From contig NZ_JACAWU010000001.1 of the NCBI RefSeq assembly GCF_013391635.1, positions 682,001-746,000 on the forward strand: a stretch of 64,000 nucleotides of DNA, read 5' to 3'. Both the position numbers and the translations under genes were made by a program. How positions within the stretch are numbered: position 1 is the first letter of the stretch; each line of letters starts with the position of its first letter. This document shows positions 32,858-42,369 of the stretch, piece after piece. Below the pieces are notes generated by a model, which saw only the letters and a list, made by a program, of their open reading frames with translations, had not been told where the DNA came from and made no database searches. This stretch comes from Natronomonas gomsonensis. GTDB taxonomy: Archaea > Halobacteriota > Halobacteria > Halobacteriales > Haloarculaceae.

Positions 32858-34801
32858 ATGGATAGACGGGAGTTCGTGACGGCCGCCGGCAGTATCGGTC
32901 TCGCCTCGCTGCTCGGGACGGGAACGGCCGCCGCGGCGGCGGAAGACGGCTACACCAGAGAACAACACCGCGTCGAATCGTTCGACGGCGTCGAGATACC
33001 CACGACCCTGTTCGTCCCCGAAGGAGGCGCCGATGCGGCCATCCTCGCAACTCACGGATGGGGCGGTTCGAAATCCAGCGTCGAGGGGTACGGCCCGCTG
33101 GTGACCGACCACGGCTACGCGCTCGTCGCCTTCGACCAGCGCGGGTTCGGCGACTCGACGGCCGAAGTCGGCCTCTCGGGACCGAAGGAGGTCGCCGACG
33201 TGTCCGCGCTCATCGACTTCGTCCGCGAGGACGACCGCATCGACAACGCCGCCGACGGCGAGCCGAGGGTTGGGATGCTCGGGGCCTCCTACGCCGGCGG
33301 CATCCAACTCAACGCCGCGGCGGTCGACGACCGCATCGACGCGCTCGTCCCCGTCGTCCCGTGGCACGACCTCTCGTTTTCGCTGGTGCCCAACGGCGTC
33401 CCGAAACTCGGGTGGACGACGCTTTTGTACGGCGCCGGCATCGCCGCCGCTCGTGGCGTCCAGAACCCGGACCAGGAGAACCTCCAGCGCGGCGTCTCAC
33501 CGCGACTCCACGAGATATACGCGAAGTCGATGTCGCAGAACCGCCTGCCGCCGGAGGGAGAATCGTTCCTCAAGGTGCGCTCGACCGTCTCGAAAGCCGA
33601 CCGCATCGACACGCCCGCCCTCGTCGTTCAGGGGCTTCCCGACACCCTCTTTACGCCGAACGAGGGCCACCGAATCGTCGAGGCGCTTCGCGAGGACGGC
33701 GTCGATTCGCGGTTCGTCCTGTTCAACGGCGGCCACACCGGGACGGAGACGGTCGAACCGGCTGAACAGGTCGAGGAGATCGAGTCGATGGCGCTGTCGT
33801 GGTTCGATCAACATCTCCGTGACGGCGGCGACTCCGGTATCGCGCCGCTGACGTACTGGGACATCCAGAACGGCGAGTTCCGGGAGGCCGACGGCTTCCC
33901 ACCGAGCGACGCCGACGAACTCGAGGCGTCGCTTGCGGACATCGCCGGCGAGGGCCAGAGTCCGGTCATCAACAGCGTCGCACCCACGTCGACCAGCCAC
34001 TTCAGCCCCGAGAACACCGACGCCGCACCCGTCTCTGTCGCCGAGTTCGACCTCGCAGTCGGCGACGACATCGAACTGCTCGGCACGCCCGAACTGTCGC
34101 TTTCGGTGACGCTCGTCGGCGCGCGGGCGTTCCTGTTCGGAAAACTGTATCACGTCTCCGACGGGGAGGCGACGCTGCTCAACAATCAGGTTGCACCGGT
34201 CGCAATCGAGGGCACGCCCGGCGAGTCCCAGACCGTCGAGTTCGAACTCGTCGGCACACAACGTTACCTCGAGTCGGGCGACACGCTCCGACTCACCCTC
34301 GCTTCGACGGACGCCGGGTTCACCTCTGCCCGCGCGGGAACCGGCGTCGTCGTCGACCACGCCGCATCGACGCTGACGCTCCCGGTTCGCGGAAGCGACG
34401 GTGAGGACGGTGACGATGGGGACGACGGTGGCGAGAGCGACGTGGCCGTCACCCGTGCCAACGGCGGGTCGGTCTTCGCTGGCGGGTCACACGACCGCCA
34501 CGAACTGACCGTCGAGGGTGGACCGACGTTCGTCCGTGACCGCGTCCCCGACGGCTGGATCGTCGCGGAGGCCGACCACCCCCACACGCAGACTACTCCA
34601 CCCGAGACGCGCGAGAACTACATCGAGTTCCGCGGCGCGGTGACCGACGACGACCGCGGTTACATCGCTCGCGCGCCGTCGGGCGTCGACCAAACGAACG
34701 TCTACACGTTCGGCCCGGTCGAAGTCAGCGAAGACGGCGAGGAGTGGCGAACCGTCTCGGGAACGGAAAAACAGGTGTTGCTCGTCGGCTCCGACGCCTG
34801 A
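32858..34801 (+). CDS. Tat-exported CocE/NonD-type alpha/beta hydrolase
   Basis: 647 residues. Begins MDRREFVTAAGSIGLASLLG, a twin-arginine signal with Ala-rich cleavage region. The catalytic domain has GWGGS near 67, nucleophile motif GASYAGG, Asp in LPDTLFT and His in GGHTGTE. A C-terminal beta-sandwich (about 390-510) is like that of X-Pro dipeptidyl peptidases and cocaine esterase. An Asp/Gly linker (about 510-525) precedes a final beta-rich domain of about 120 residues. Probably an extracellular acyl or peptide hydrolase. Confidence 0.8.
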   Translation: MDRREFVTAAGSIGLASLLGTGTAAAAAEDGYTREQHRVESFDGVEIPTTLFVPEGGADAAILATHGWGGSKSSVEGYGPLVTDHGYALVAFDQRGFGDSTAEVGLSGPKEVADVSALIDFVREDDRIDNAADGEPRVGMLGASYAGGIQLNAAAVDDRIDALVPVVPWHDLSFSLVPNGVPKLGWTTLLYGAGIAAARGVQNPDQENLQRGVSPRLHEIYAKSMSQNRLPPEGESFLKVRSTVSKADRIDTPALVVQGLPDTLFTPNEGHRIVEALREDGVDSRFVLFNGGHTGTETVEPAEQVEEIESMALSWFDQHLRDGGDSGIAPLTYWDIQNGEFREADGFPPSDADELEASLADIAGEGQSPVINSVAPTSTSHFSPENTDAAPVSVAEFDLAVGDDIELLGTPELSLSVTLVGARAFLFGKLYHVSDGEATLLNNQVAPVAIEGTPGESQTVEFELVGTQRYLESGDTLRLTLASTDAGFTSARAGTGVVVDHAASTLTLPVRGSDGEDGDDGDDGGESDVAVTRANGGSVFAGGSHDRHELTVEGGPTFVRDRVPDGWIVAEADHPHTQTTPPETRENYIEFRGAVTDDDRGYIARAPSGVDQTNVYTFGPVEVSEDGEEWRTVSGTEKQVLLVGSDA

Positions 34802-35155
34802 CTACCGGCCGAGTTTCGCCCGCGAGATGCCGACGCCGCCCGGCGTGATGACGATCTGGTCGTCCTCCTTCTGGACGATGTCGCCGCCCACCTCGTGGGC
34901 GACCTGCTTCAGCTCGTCGGAGATGTGCTCCATCGTCCGGTCGGTCGTCGTGTGCCGGATGATGTCGGCGATGACGATGTCGCCGTCGTAGACGGCGTCC
35001 TTGATGTCGATGACGTCGTTCTTGTCGCTGATTTCAGCGAAATGTACTTTCACCGTCGCGTCGCCCGCGTCGGCGTCGAAGTCGTCGATGTCGAGTTCGA
35101 CGTAGTCCTCGGCGTTGTGGGAGTTCCCGCCGAGAATCTTGCTCATGATGCCCAT
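34802..35155 (-). CDS. sepF: Cell-division protein SepF (archaeal)
   Basis: 117 residues. The N-terminal MGIMSKILGG is the membrane-anchoring amphipathic segment; the SepF/DUF552 domain follows (YVELD, IADIIRHTTTDRTMEHISDEL, GGDIVQKEDDQIVITP). Archaeal SepF anchors FtsZ to the membrane at the division site. A longer frame to 35239 is rejected since it destroys the membrane-binding N-terminus. It is convergent with the hydrolase gene, which ends at the adjacent base. Confidence 0.9.
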   Translation of the reverse strand: MGIMSKILGGNSHNAEDYVELDIDDFDADAGDATVKVHFAEISDKNDVIDIKDAVYDGDIVIADIIRHTTTDRTMEHISDELKQVAHEVGGDIVQKEDDQIVITPGGVGISRAKLGR

Positions 35156-35222
35156 ACGACCGACAGTGGTTGCTGACGCCATAGGCTTTACGTCCGACGC
35201 TATCATTCGCTGCGCTGACCGG

Positions 35223-35231
35223 AATATTAAT
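35223..35231 (+). promoter_or_regulatory. TATA-like box for the halolysin gene
   Basis: AATATTAAT centred about 30 nt before the ATG at 35257, in an otherwise GC-rich surround. Confidence 0.5.
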
Positions 35232-35256
35232 TCACACATATATCGAAGCAGTTGGT

Positions 35257-37302
35257 ATGGTAAACAATATCTCGCGTAGGGCGGCGCTCAGGATGGTGGC
35301 CGCTGGGGCGTCGACGGGCGTGCTCGTCGGTGGTGCGAACGCCAAGGGGCGGCCACCGAAGCGTATCGTCGGGACGACGGGGAAGGGGGGTTCCCGTCGT
35401 GCTCGGCGGGAGGCCGAGTCGGTCAATCGAACACTCAGGTTCGGCGACCTCGGACAGGCGGTTGCGGGTCGGTTCTCCGACGAGGCCGTTCGACGACTGC
35501 GCGAGCGCGACGACGTCCGATACGTCGAAGCGGACGGTACGATGGAGGCGATCCAGACCCTCCCGTGGGGTGTCGACCGCGTTGATGCCGACGTTCTCCA
35601 CGACGACGGCGCGACCGGCGACGGTGCCGATATCGCCATCATCGACACCGGCATCGACGACGACCATCCGGACCTGCAGGCCAACGTCGGCGCGGGCAAA
35701 GCCTACGAGGACTGCAAGGGGTCGAACTGCAACTTCGCGTGGTCCGACGACAACGACCACGGCACCCACTGTGCCGGCATCGCCGACGCCGTGGACAACT
35801 CCGAGGGCGTCGTCGGCGTCGCGACGGACGCGACGCTGCACGCGGTGAAGGTGCTCGACAAGAACGGGTCGGGGTCGTTCTCCAACGTAGCGGCTGGTAT
35901 CGAGTACACTGCCGACCAAGGGTGGGACGTTGCGAGCCTCTCGCTGGGGGCGTCTTCGGGGTCACAGACCGTAAAGGACGCCTGCCAGTACGCCTACGAG
36001 AAGGGCGTCCTGCTGGTGGCGGCGGCGGGCAACGATGGTCCCTGTACAGATTGTGTCGGCTTTCCAGCCGCCTACGACACCGTTATCGCGGTCAGTTCGA
36101 CCGACGAGGACGACTCGCTGTCGAACTTCTCTTCGACCGGGCCGGAGGTCGAACTCGCCGCACCCGGCGGTGGTATCTACTCGACGGTCGTCGGCGGGTA
36201 CGACACGTTTTCGGGAACGTCGATGGCCTGCCCGCACGTCTCCGGCGCCGCCGGCCAGTTGATGGCCAGCGGCTACACGAACACGGAGGCGCGCGACCAA
36301 CTGACCTCGACCGCCGAGGACATCGGCCTCGGCGGCAGCGAACAGGGGGCCGGCCTACTTAACGCCGAAGCGGCCGTCCTCGACGGCGACACCGACTCCG
36401 AACCGAGCGTCTCGTGGGCGGCTCCGAGCGACGGTGACACCGTCTCCGGGACCGTTACCGTCCAGATAGACGCTTCCGACAGCGAGGACGGCGACGATTC
36501 GCTGGACGTGAGCTACGCCGTCGACGGCGGTTCCTCGCGGTCGACTACGTACGATTCTACATCCGGCTACTACGAGGACTCGTGGGACACGACGGCCGTC
36601 TCGGATGGCGAGCACACGCTCGAGGCCAACACGACCGATTCGGTGGGCAACACCAGCAGTTCCTCGATTACCGTCACTACCGACACCACCGAGAGCGCTC
36701 CGACGGTCGACAGCCTCTCGGCCAGCGAAGTGGAGACCAGCGACTCCGACGCGGAGTTCGACGTCGACTGGTCGGTCAGCGATTCGGACGGCGACCTCGA
36801 TTCGGTCGAGTTGACGTTGACCGACGACACCGATGGCGAAACCGAAGATACTGCCTCGGTCAGCGTCAGCGGCGACTCCGCAAGCGGGGCGACCCGACTG
36901 GTCGCTTCGGGCGACGACGGCTCCGGAAACAGCTACACCGTCGAACTCGTCGTCTCCGATGGCAACGGCAACACGGCCTCCGACACCACGTCGGCGACCG
37001 AAACCGAGGATACCGACAGTGCCCCCGTCATCGACAACTTCGACCTCACCGACACCAGCAACCCCCAGTGGGCACGTGTCGAGGTCGACTGGGCGGTCTC
37101 CGACGCCGACGGCGACCTCGGGGCGGTGACGACCGAGGTGACCGATTGGAACAGTACGACGACCGATGTCGGCGGTTCGTCGGCCTCGGGGACGCACGAA
37201 CTCCGCGAGCGCGGTGGCCACGGCGAGATCGAGGTGGTGCTCACCGTCACCGACGCGGCGGGCAACAGCACGGATTCGGCGAAGACAGTCACACTCCGAT
37301 AG
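35257..37302 (+). CDS. Halolysin-like subtilisin serine protease
   Basis: 681 residues. A Tat-type signal (ISRRAALRMVAAGAST) and an inhibitor-like propeptide (about 30-105) precede an S8 catalytic domain with Asp130 (IDTGIDDDHPD), His168 (NDHGTHCAG) and Ser322 (GTSMACPHVSG), and oxyanion Asn in AAAGNDGP. Four Cys pairs are possible. From about 380 on are three acidic Ser/Thr/Asp-rich beta-sandwich repeats, the last two alike (APTVDSLS..., APVIDNFD...). The protein is secreted; the repeats may bind surface or substrate. Confidence 0.93.
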   Translation: MVNNISRRAALRMVAAGASTGVLVGGANAKGRPPKRIVGTTGKGGSRRARREAESVNRTLRFGDLGQAVAGRFSDEAVRRLRERDDVRYVEADGTMEAIQTLPWGVDRVDADVLHDDGATGDGADIAIIDTGIDDDHPDLQANVGAGKAYEDCKGSNCNFAWSDDNDHGTHCAGIADAVDNSEGVVGVATDATLHAVKVLDKNGSGSFSNVAAGIEYTADQGWDVASLSLGASSGSQTVKDACQYAYEKGVLLVAAAGNDGPCTDCVGFPAAYDTVIAVSSTDEDDSLSNFSSTGPEVELAAPGGGIYSTVVGGYDTFSGTSMACPHVSGAAGQLMASGYTNTEARDQLTSTAEDIGLGGSEQGAGLLNAEAAVLDGDTDSEPSVSWAAPSDGDTVSGTVTVQIDASDSEDGDDSLDVSYAVDGGSSRSTTYDSTSGYYEDSWDTTAVSDGEHTLEANTTDSVGNTSSSSITVTTDTTESAPTVDSLSASEVETSDSDAEFDVDWSVSDSDGDLDSVELTLTDDTDGETEDTASVSVSGDSASGATRLVASGDDGSGNSYTVELVVSDGNGNTASDTTSATETEDTDSAPVIDNFDLTDTSNPQWARVEVDWAVSDADGDLGAVTTEVTDWNSTTTDVGGSSASGTHELRERGGHGEIEVVLTVTDAAGNSTDSAKTVTLR

Positions 37303-37356
37303 CGCTTCATCGCCGCGATACCGACCTTTTTGGCTCATCACGACACACCCCAGAGT

Positions 37357-38052
37357 ATGACCTTCAGCATCTGCGTCCACGAGGCCTACGAAGACGACGA
37401 CGGCACCGAACAGCACCGCTTCGGCGTGGCCGTGACGACCCGACTCGCCGGCGTCGGCACGCTGTGTCCCTTTGCCAGCGAGAACGGCGCCGTCGCCACC
37501 CAGAGCCTCGTCAACGTCGAGTTGGGCGAGAAGGGCATCGAGTACATCGACGACGGACTGGCCGTCGAGGATGCCCTGCAGTCGCTTCTCAACGCCGACG
37601 ACGGTGCCGAGAACCGCCAACTCCACGGCGTCGACAGCGAGGGGTCGTTCGTCTTCTCCGGCGAGGAGTGCAAGCCGTGGTTCGGACATCACGATGGAGG
37701 TGAGTACACCGTCGCCGGGAACCTCCTGACCGGCGAGGCAGTCATCGATGCGGTCGCCGACAGCTACGACAACAGTGACCGGGGGGAACCGCTCGCCAAG
37801 CGACTCATCGACGCCCTCGAAGCGGGTCACGCCGAGGGTGGCGACAAACGCGAGGACCTGCCGGTTCAGAGCGCCGCGCTGCTCGTCGAAACCACCGAAG
37901 AACGGGCCATCGAACCGGCCTACGAGAACCTCCGTGTCGACGCGACGGAGACGCCACTCGAGGACCTGAAAGCGACCTACGAGACGGCCGTCCGGGGCCA
38001 CGAAGACGCGATTGAACGCTACCAGGAAGCCTACGAGGACGATGATCTGTAG
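37357..38052 (+). CDS. DUF1028-family putative Ntn-hydrolase
   Basis: 231 residues beginning MTFSICVHEA, with FGVAVTTRLAGVGTLCPFAS and ATQSLVNVELG, as in the DUF1028 family, which is predicted to have the Ntn-hydrolase fold. Function not known. The start at 37357 gives the usual DUF1028 N-terminus; an earlier start at 37330 adds nine residues. Confidence 0.8.
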   Translation: MTFSICVHEAYEDDDGTEQHRFGVAVTTRLAGVGTLCPFASENGAVATQSLVNVELGEKGIEYIDDGLAVEDALQSLLNADDGAENRQLHGVDSEGSFVFSGEECKPWFGHHDGGEYTVAGNLLTGEAVIDAVADSYDNSDRGEPLAKRLIDALEAGHAEGGDKREDLPVQSAALLVETTEERAIEPAYENLRVDATETPLEDLKATYETAVRGHEDAIERYQEAYEDDDL

Positions 38053-38056
38053 ACGC

Positions 38057-38638
38057 CTACAGGTACGTATCCCGCACCGTCTCGTCTAGCAGGCCCTCTG
38101 GGTCGAGGACGATGTAGACGACGACGAACGGCTCCTCGGGGTCGATGACGAACACCGAAAACGGCGGGTCGACTGCCTCCGGTTGGGCCGCGCGGGCGAT
38201 GAGCGGCTCTAAGGGCTTCAGGCCGTCGCGGAACTCCTCGAAGAGGTCGCGACTGCCGGCCTGCTCGGCGAAGGTGTAGAGGACGCCGTTGGCCTCGTTG
38301 TCCGTGTTGTAGGTGACTCGCGAGTTCATCGCCTCGCCCTCGGCGCGGGCCGCCTCGAAACAGTTCTGGGCGGCCTCGAAGATGACCGCCTCCGTGCGGA
38401 CGAACTCGACGGTCGTGGCAGTCTCGATACTCGCGGCGTCGACGACCGGCTCGTCGCCGTCCCAGGAGATGTCGGCGTCGATGCGGTTGCCGACGACGGC
38501 GTCGTCGGGCAGCGCCTCGCGTGGGACGTACGTCGGGTCCGCCGACTCGGCGTCGAGCAACAGCCACTCGTCGTCGGTGCGCCCCGACAGCAGGCGGAAG
38601 GGCCCCTCGGTCCGCGGGGTGGAGTCGGGCGATGTCAT
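38057..38638 (-). CDS. Haloarchaeal protein of unknown function (DUF6663-like)
   Basis: 193 residues, acidic, soluble. An N-terminal beta-rich part (FRLLSGRTDDEWLLLDAE) is followed by a helical region (EAAQNCFEAARAEGEAMNSR) and a C-terminal strand-rich region (PPFSVFVIDPEEPFVVVYIV). I recall it as DUF6663; no catalytic signature is visible. Confidence 0.65.
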   Translation of the reverse strand: MTSPDSTPRTEGPFRLLSGRTDDEWLLLDAESADPTYVPREALPDDAVVGNRIDADISWDGDEPVVDAASIETATTVEFVRTEAVIFEAAQNCFEAARAEGEAMNSRVTYNTDNEANGVLYTFAEQAGSRDLFEEFRDGLKPLEPLIARAAQPEAVDPPFSVFVIDPEEPFVVVYIVLDPEGLLDETVRDTYL

Positions 38639-38663
38639 AGCCGCCGTAGGTCGTCGGCGGGGA

Positions 38664-39818
38664 TTAGTTCCACGAAAACAGCGCGCGGAGTTGCGCCTTC
38701 GAGAACAGCGAGGTCGGCCGGTCCATGTGGACGCCGATTTCGCCGGAGAACGCCTTCATCCCGGCTTTCTGGACCGGCTTCGGCATCGAGTAGCCGGCTC
38801 GAATCAGTTTCCCGAGGCGTTGGTCGCCGGCCAACTCCTTACGCCACGCTGTCTCGTAGTTCTCCAGCGTTGCCGGCTGTTCGGGGTCGATTTCGCGGGC
38901 GGCGATGTCGGCGGCGCGCATTCCGTAGATGATGCCGCCGCCGGTGAACGGCTTCGTCTGGGCGGCGGCGTCGCCGACCAGAAAGCTCCGTTTGCCGACC
39001 GTTCGGTCCGGCGGACCGATGGGGATGGCGCCCGAACAGCGTTCGTCTAACTCGACGCCGTAGTCGTCGAGCAGTTCCTCGAAGCGCCCGGGGGCGTCGT
39101 CGCCCGGCGCGACGGCGAGTCCGTACTCGACGCCGGCGTCCCCACGAGGGATGCGCCACGCGAAGAACCGCGGGACGGTGAGGTGGACGTCGACGTAGTC
39201 CTGCCCGTCGGGTTCGAAATCGAAGCCCAACACCCCGTGGAGCAGTTCCTCGGGTTCCGGGAGGCCAACCTCCTGACGGACTCGCGAGCGGGGGCCGTCG
39301 GCGCCGGCGACGATGCGACACTCGAAGGATTCGACGCCGTCTGGACCCTTCGCGGTCACCTCGACACGCCCCGGTTTCTCGTCGACTTCGGTGACGGTGT
39401 GGCCGTCACGGACCTCGGCGCCGGCGTCCTCGGCACACGCCGCGAGGGTCTTGTCGAGGCCCACCCGGTCGATGGCGTTCGACACCGGTTCGTCCTTGTA
39501 GAAGGTGTGAGCTTCGCTGTCGGCGCCGCCGAGGTGGAACCGCGCCCCGTAGATGTCGTTCTGGAAGAGGTCCTCGTGGGCGCTCGCGGCGCTCGACTCG
39601 CTTCGCTCGTCGTTTACCGCTCGCGATTCCGAGGACTCCCGTCGGTTGTCCTCGCCGGGGAGAAAGTCCCAGATATCGAGGCTGACGTGGCCCGAACAGG
39701 CCAGGGGCCGCCCGATTTCGCCGGATTCGAGCACCAACACGTCGCGGTCAGCCTCGGCGGCCGAGCGGGCGAACCGCGACCCCGCGGGGCCGGCACCGAC
39801 GACGACGAAATCGTACAT
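38664..39818 (-). CDS. Geranylgeranyl reductase-family FAD oxidoreductase
   Basis: 384 residues. FAD-binding GAGPAGSRFARSAAE at the N-terminus, a GADGPRSRVR motif in the middle and GDAAAQTKPFTGGGI near the C-terminus, with the CSGHVS that marks the geranylgeranyl reductase group. Candidates are reduction of archaeol isoprenoid chains or menaquinone side chains. Residues about 57-85 are an in-frame Arg/Ser/Glu-rich insert (ERSES type) not expected in the fold. Confidence 0.82.
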   Translation of the reverse strand: MYDFVVVGAGPAGSRFARSAAEADRDVLVLESGEIGRPLACSGHVSLDIWDFLPGEDNRRESSESRAVNDERSESSAASAHEDLFQNDIYGARFHLGGADSEAHTFYKDEPVSNAIDRVGLDKTLAACAEDAGAEVRDGHTVTEVDEKPGRVEVTAKGPDGVESFECRIVAGADGPRSRVRQEVGLPEPEELLHGVLGFDFEPDGQDYVDVHLTVPRFFAWRIPRGDAGVEYGLAVAPGDDAPGRFEELLDDYGVELDERCSGAIPIGPPDRTVGKRSFLVGDAAAQTKPFTGGGIIYGMRAADIAAREIDPEQPATLENYETAWRKELAGDQRLGKLIRAGYSMPKPVQKAGMKAFSGEIGVHMDRPTSLFSKAQLRALFSWN

Positions 39819-39863
39819 GTCTTCCAGAGGGGGTTCCGCGAGGAAATATGCTCCGGGACGGTG

Positions 39864-40526
39864 CTACTCGTCGTCGCCGACGACGCTCCCCACGCCCGGG
39901 AGGACGGTCGCTATCTTGGCCACCCACCCGAGTTGGAACAGCCCCACCTGCGAGAGAATCCCGAGGACGAACAGTACGCCGAACAGCGGCACCTCGAAGC
40001 CGAGAATCGGCGTCCGCGCCAGCGGGTCGAAGAGAATCGGCTCCGGCGAGAACGCATCGCGGGCCGCCGTCAGGTTCGCCACGGTCACCGCCCCGGAGGA
40101 CAGCGCCGCGCCGACGAAGGAGGTGATGAACACGAGCGCGAACTTCGTCAGCGTGAACCCGAGGACGGCGCCGGCGATGCCGGCGACGACGGCGACGAGA
40201 TAGCGAATCAGTCCGCCCTCGGTGAACACCGGCGTGATGACGTACAGGCCGATGTAGGCGCCGACGACGAACGACGGGATGGCCGTCGCAAACGACAGCG
40301 CGACGTAGGACAGCGCCGCACCGAGCAATCCGCCGACGATGACGGCCACCGCAAAGCCGACGAGTCCCTGTGCGCCGAAGGCGCCGAGGACGGTGGGGGC
40401 GAGGACGTAGCCGCCGCCGGCGCCGATGAGGAAGCCGAGCAACGAGACGGCGTACACCGAAAGCGCCGCGCCGAAGAACACCAACACGAGACCGACGAGC
40501 AACAGACCGATGTCTACCAGTGCCAT
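39864..40526 (-). CDS. Polytopic membrane protein, unknown function
   Basis: 220 residues, about seven hydrophobic Gly/Ala/Val-rich segments from LVDIGLLLVGLVLVFFG onward; short acidic C-terminus. Resembles DUF4203-type membrane proteins in composition only. No partner indicated; 42 nt beyond it (39819-39863) is the flavin reductase start. Confidence 0.65.
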   Translation of the reverse strand: MALVDIGLLLVGLVLVFFGAALSVYAVSLLGFLIGAGGGYVLAPTVLGAFGAQGLVGFAVAVIVGGLLGAALSYVALSFATAIPSFVVGAYIGLYVITPVFTEGGLIRYLVAVVAGIAGAVLGFTLTKFALVFITSFVGAALSSGAVTVANLTAARDAFSPEPILFDPLARTPILGFEVPLFGVLFVLGILSQVGLFQLGWVAKIATVLPGVGSVVGDDE

Positions 40527-40584
40527 GCGGGCCGTTCAGAACGCAAGGGAATAAGCTTTGGAGCCGTTCGGACTCGTTTCGCCG

Positions 40585-42315
40585 TCACAGCGCGCGGTCG
40601 ATAGCCGCCGCGGTCGCCTCGCCGACGCCATCGACGTTCGCCAGTTCGGTTCGGGAAGCCGCTCGGATGCCACCGACGCTCCCGAAGCGTCGGAGCAGTC
40701 GCTTCCGCAACTCGGGGCCGACGCCGGGCACCTCGTCCAGCGGCGTCGACACCTCGTCGCGGACGGTCTGGTGGTACTGCACCGCGAATCGGTGGGCCTC
40801 GTCGCGGACGCGCTGGAGTAAGTGGAGGGCGGGGTCGTCGTCGTCCCAGTTTTCGACGCCGTCCGCCGTCACCACGAGTTCCTCCTCCTTGGCGAGGGCG
40901 ACGGCGGGAACGTCCCAGCCCGTCTCCGCGAGGGCGTCCCGTGCCGCACCGAGTTGCCCATCGCCGCCGTCGATGAGGAGCAACTCGGGGTCCGGGCGGT
41001 CGTCGCGGCCCTCGACGGCCCGCTCGGCCCGCCACCGCACCAGTTCGCGCATGTTCGCGTAGTCGTCGTTGGTCTCTTCGAGTTTCTTCCGGCGGTAATC
41101 TGCCTTCGCGGGAGAGCCATCGACGAAGGTCACGTCGCTGCCGACGACGGCCTTCCCGTGGGCGTGGCTCACGTCGAACCCCTCGATGCGCTCGGGGCGG
41201 TCGATGCCGAGTCGGCGAGCGAGTGCGCTCGCGGCGTCGACTTCACCTGCCTTCCGGCGGGCGTTCTTCAGCGCCAACTCGACGAGCGTCGCCTCCCGAC
41301 CCGCCCCCGGAACCCGAACCGAGACGCCCTCCGCGTCCAGCCAGCGTTCGAGTTCGGTATCGCCGTGTCGTTCGGGTAACAACAGCACGTCAGGCAGGGG
41401 CCGGTCGGCGTAGAACTGCGGGATGAACGCCGATAGCACCGCTGCGATGCGGTCTTCGCCCTCCGGGGCGTCGACGCGGTGGCGCGTTCGGTCGACTAGC
41501 TTGCCGTCCTCGCTGTGGAGGCGGGCAACGGTCGCCCGCTCGCCCTCGATTGCCACGCCGAGGACGTCGACGACGCGCTCGTCGCGATTCACCACCGCAT
41601 CGCCGCCGCCCTCGTGGAACGCCTCGACAGCGTCGAGTTTGTCCCGGAGCGCGGCGGCCCGCTCGAAGGCCTCGGCTTCGGCGGCGGCCTCCATCTCACG
41701 ACGCAGCGGTTCGGCGAGGACGCCCGTCTCGCCTTCGAGGAACCGGACGACCGATTCGACGTCTTCGGCGTAGTCTTCCGCCGATATCTCGTCGGTACAG
41801 GGCGCCGTACACAGCCCCATCTCGTAGTCGAGACAGGGCCGCTCGCGGCCGGCGTACTTGTGGTCCGAACAGCCCCGCAGGCCGTAGGTCTCTCGGAGGG
41901 CCTTCAGCACCGTCTCGACCCGTCCCTTGTTCGTGAACGGGCCGAAGACCGTCGCACCGTCGTCGGGGTCTCTCGTCACCTCGATGCGGGGGAACGCGTG
42001 GTCGGTCAACTGCACCAGCGGGTAGGACTTGTCGTCCTTCAGGCGGACGTTGTACCGCGGCTGGTGGCGTTTGATGAGGTTCGCCTCCAACAGCAGCGCC
42101 TGCGTCTCGGTGTCGGTGACCGCGAAGTCGACCCCTTCGGCGGCGCCGACCATCCGTCGGATACGCTCGCCGCGGGGGTCGGCGTAGGAACGAACTCGAC
42201 TCCGCAAATCGACGGCCTTGCCGACGTACAGCACCGACTCGCCGGCCTCGAAGAGATACACGCCCGGCTCTCCGGGCAATTCGCCGGCGCGCTCACGCAC
42301 CGCAGCCGCGTCCAT
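40585..42315 (-). CDS. uvrC: Excinuclease ABC subunit C
   Basis: Nucleotide excision repair endonuclease making both incisions. 576 residues: GIY-YIG nuclease ([18 protein letters not shown] at about 19), UVR motif (about 200-235), the RNase H-like domain and a C-terminal helix-hairpin-helix ([19 protein letters not shown]). Bacterial-type gene common in haloarchaea. No uvrA/uvrB in the window. Confidence 0.95.
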   Translation of the reverse strand: MDAAAVRERAGELPGEPGVYLFEAGESVLYVGKAVDLRSRVRSYADPRGERIRRMVGAAEGVDFAVTDTETQALLLEANLIKRHQPRYNVRLKDDKSYPLVQLTDHAFPRIEVTRDPDDGATVFGPFTNKGRVETVLKALRETYGLRGCSDHKYAGRERPCLDYEMGLCTAPCTDEISAEDYAEDVESVVRFLEGETGVLAEPLRREMEAAAEAEAFERAAALRDKLDAVEAFHEGGGDAVVNRDERVVDVLGVAIEGERATVARLHSEDGKLVDRTRHRVDAPEGEDRIAAVLSAFIPQFYADRPLPDVLLLPERHGDTELERWLDAEGVSVRVPGAGREATLVELALKNARRKAGEVDAASALARRLGIDRPERIEGFDVSHAHGKAVVGSDVTFVDGSPAKADYRRKKLEETNDDYANMRELVRWRAERAVEGRDDRPDPELLLIDGGDGQLGAARDALAETGWDVPAVALAKEEELVVTADGVENWDDDDPALHLLQRVRDEAHRFAVQYHQTVRDEVSTPLDEVPGVGPELRKRLLRRFGSVGGIRAASRTELANVDGVGEATAAAIDRAL

Positions 42316-42369
42316 ACCCGGGGTTGGACGCCGAGCGGTATCAGAATGACGTTAGGGGACTCCTCTCGA

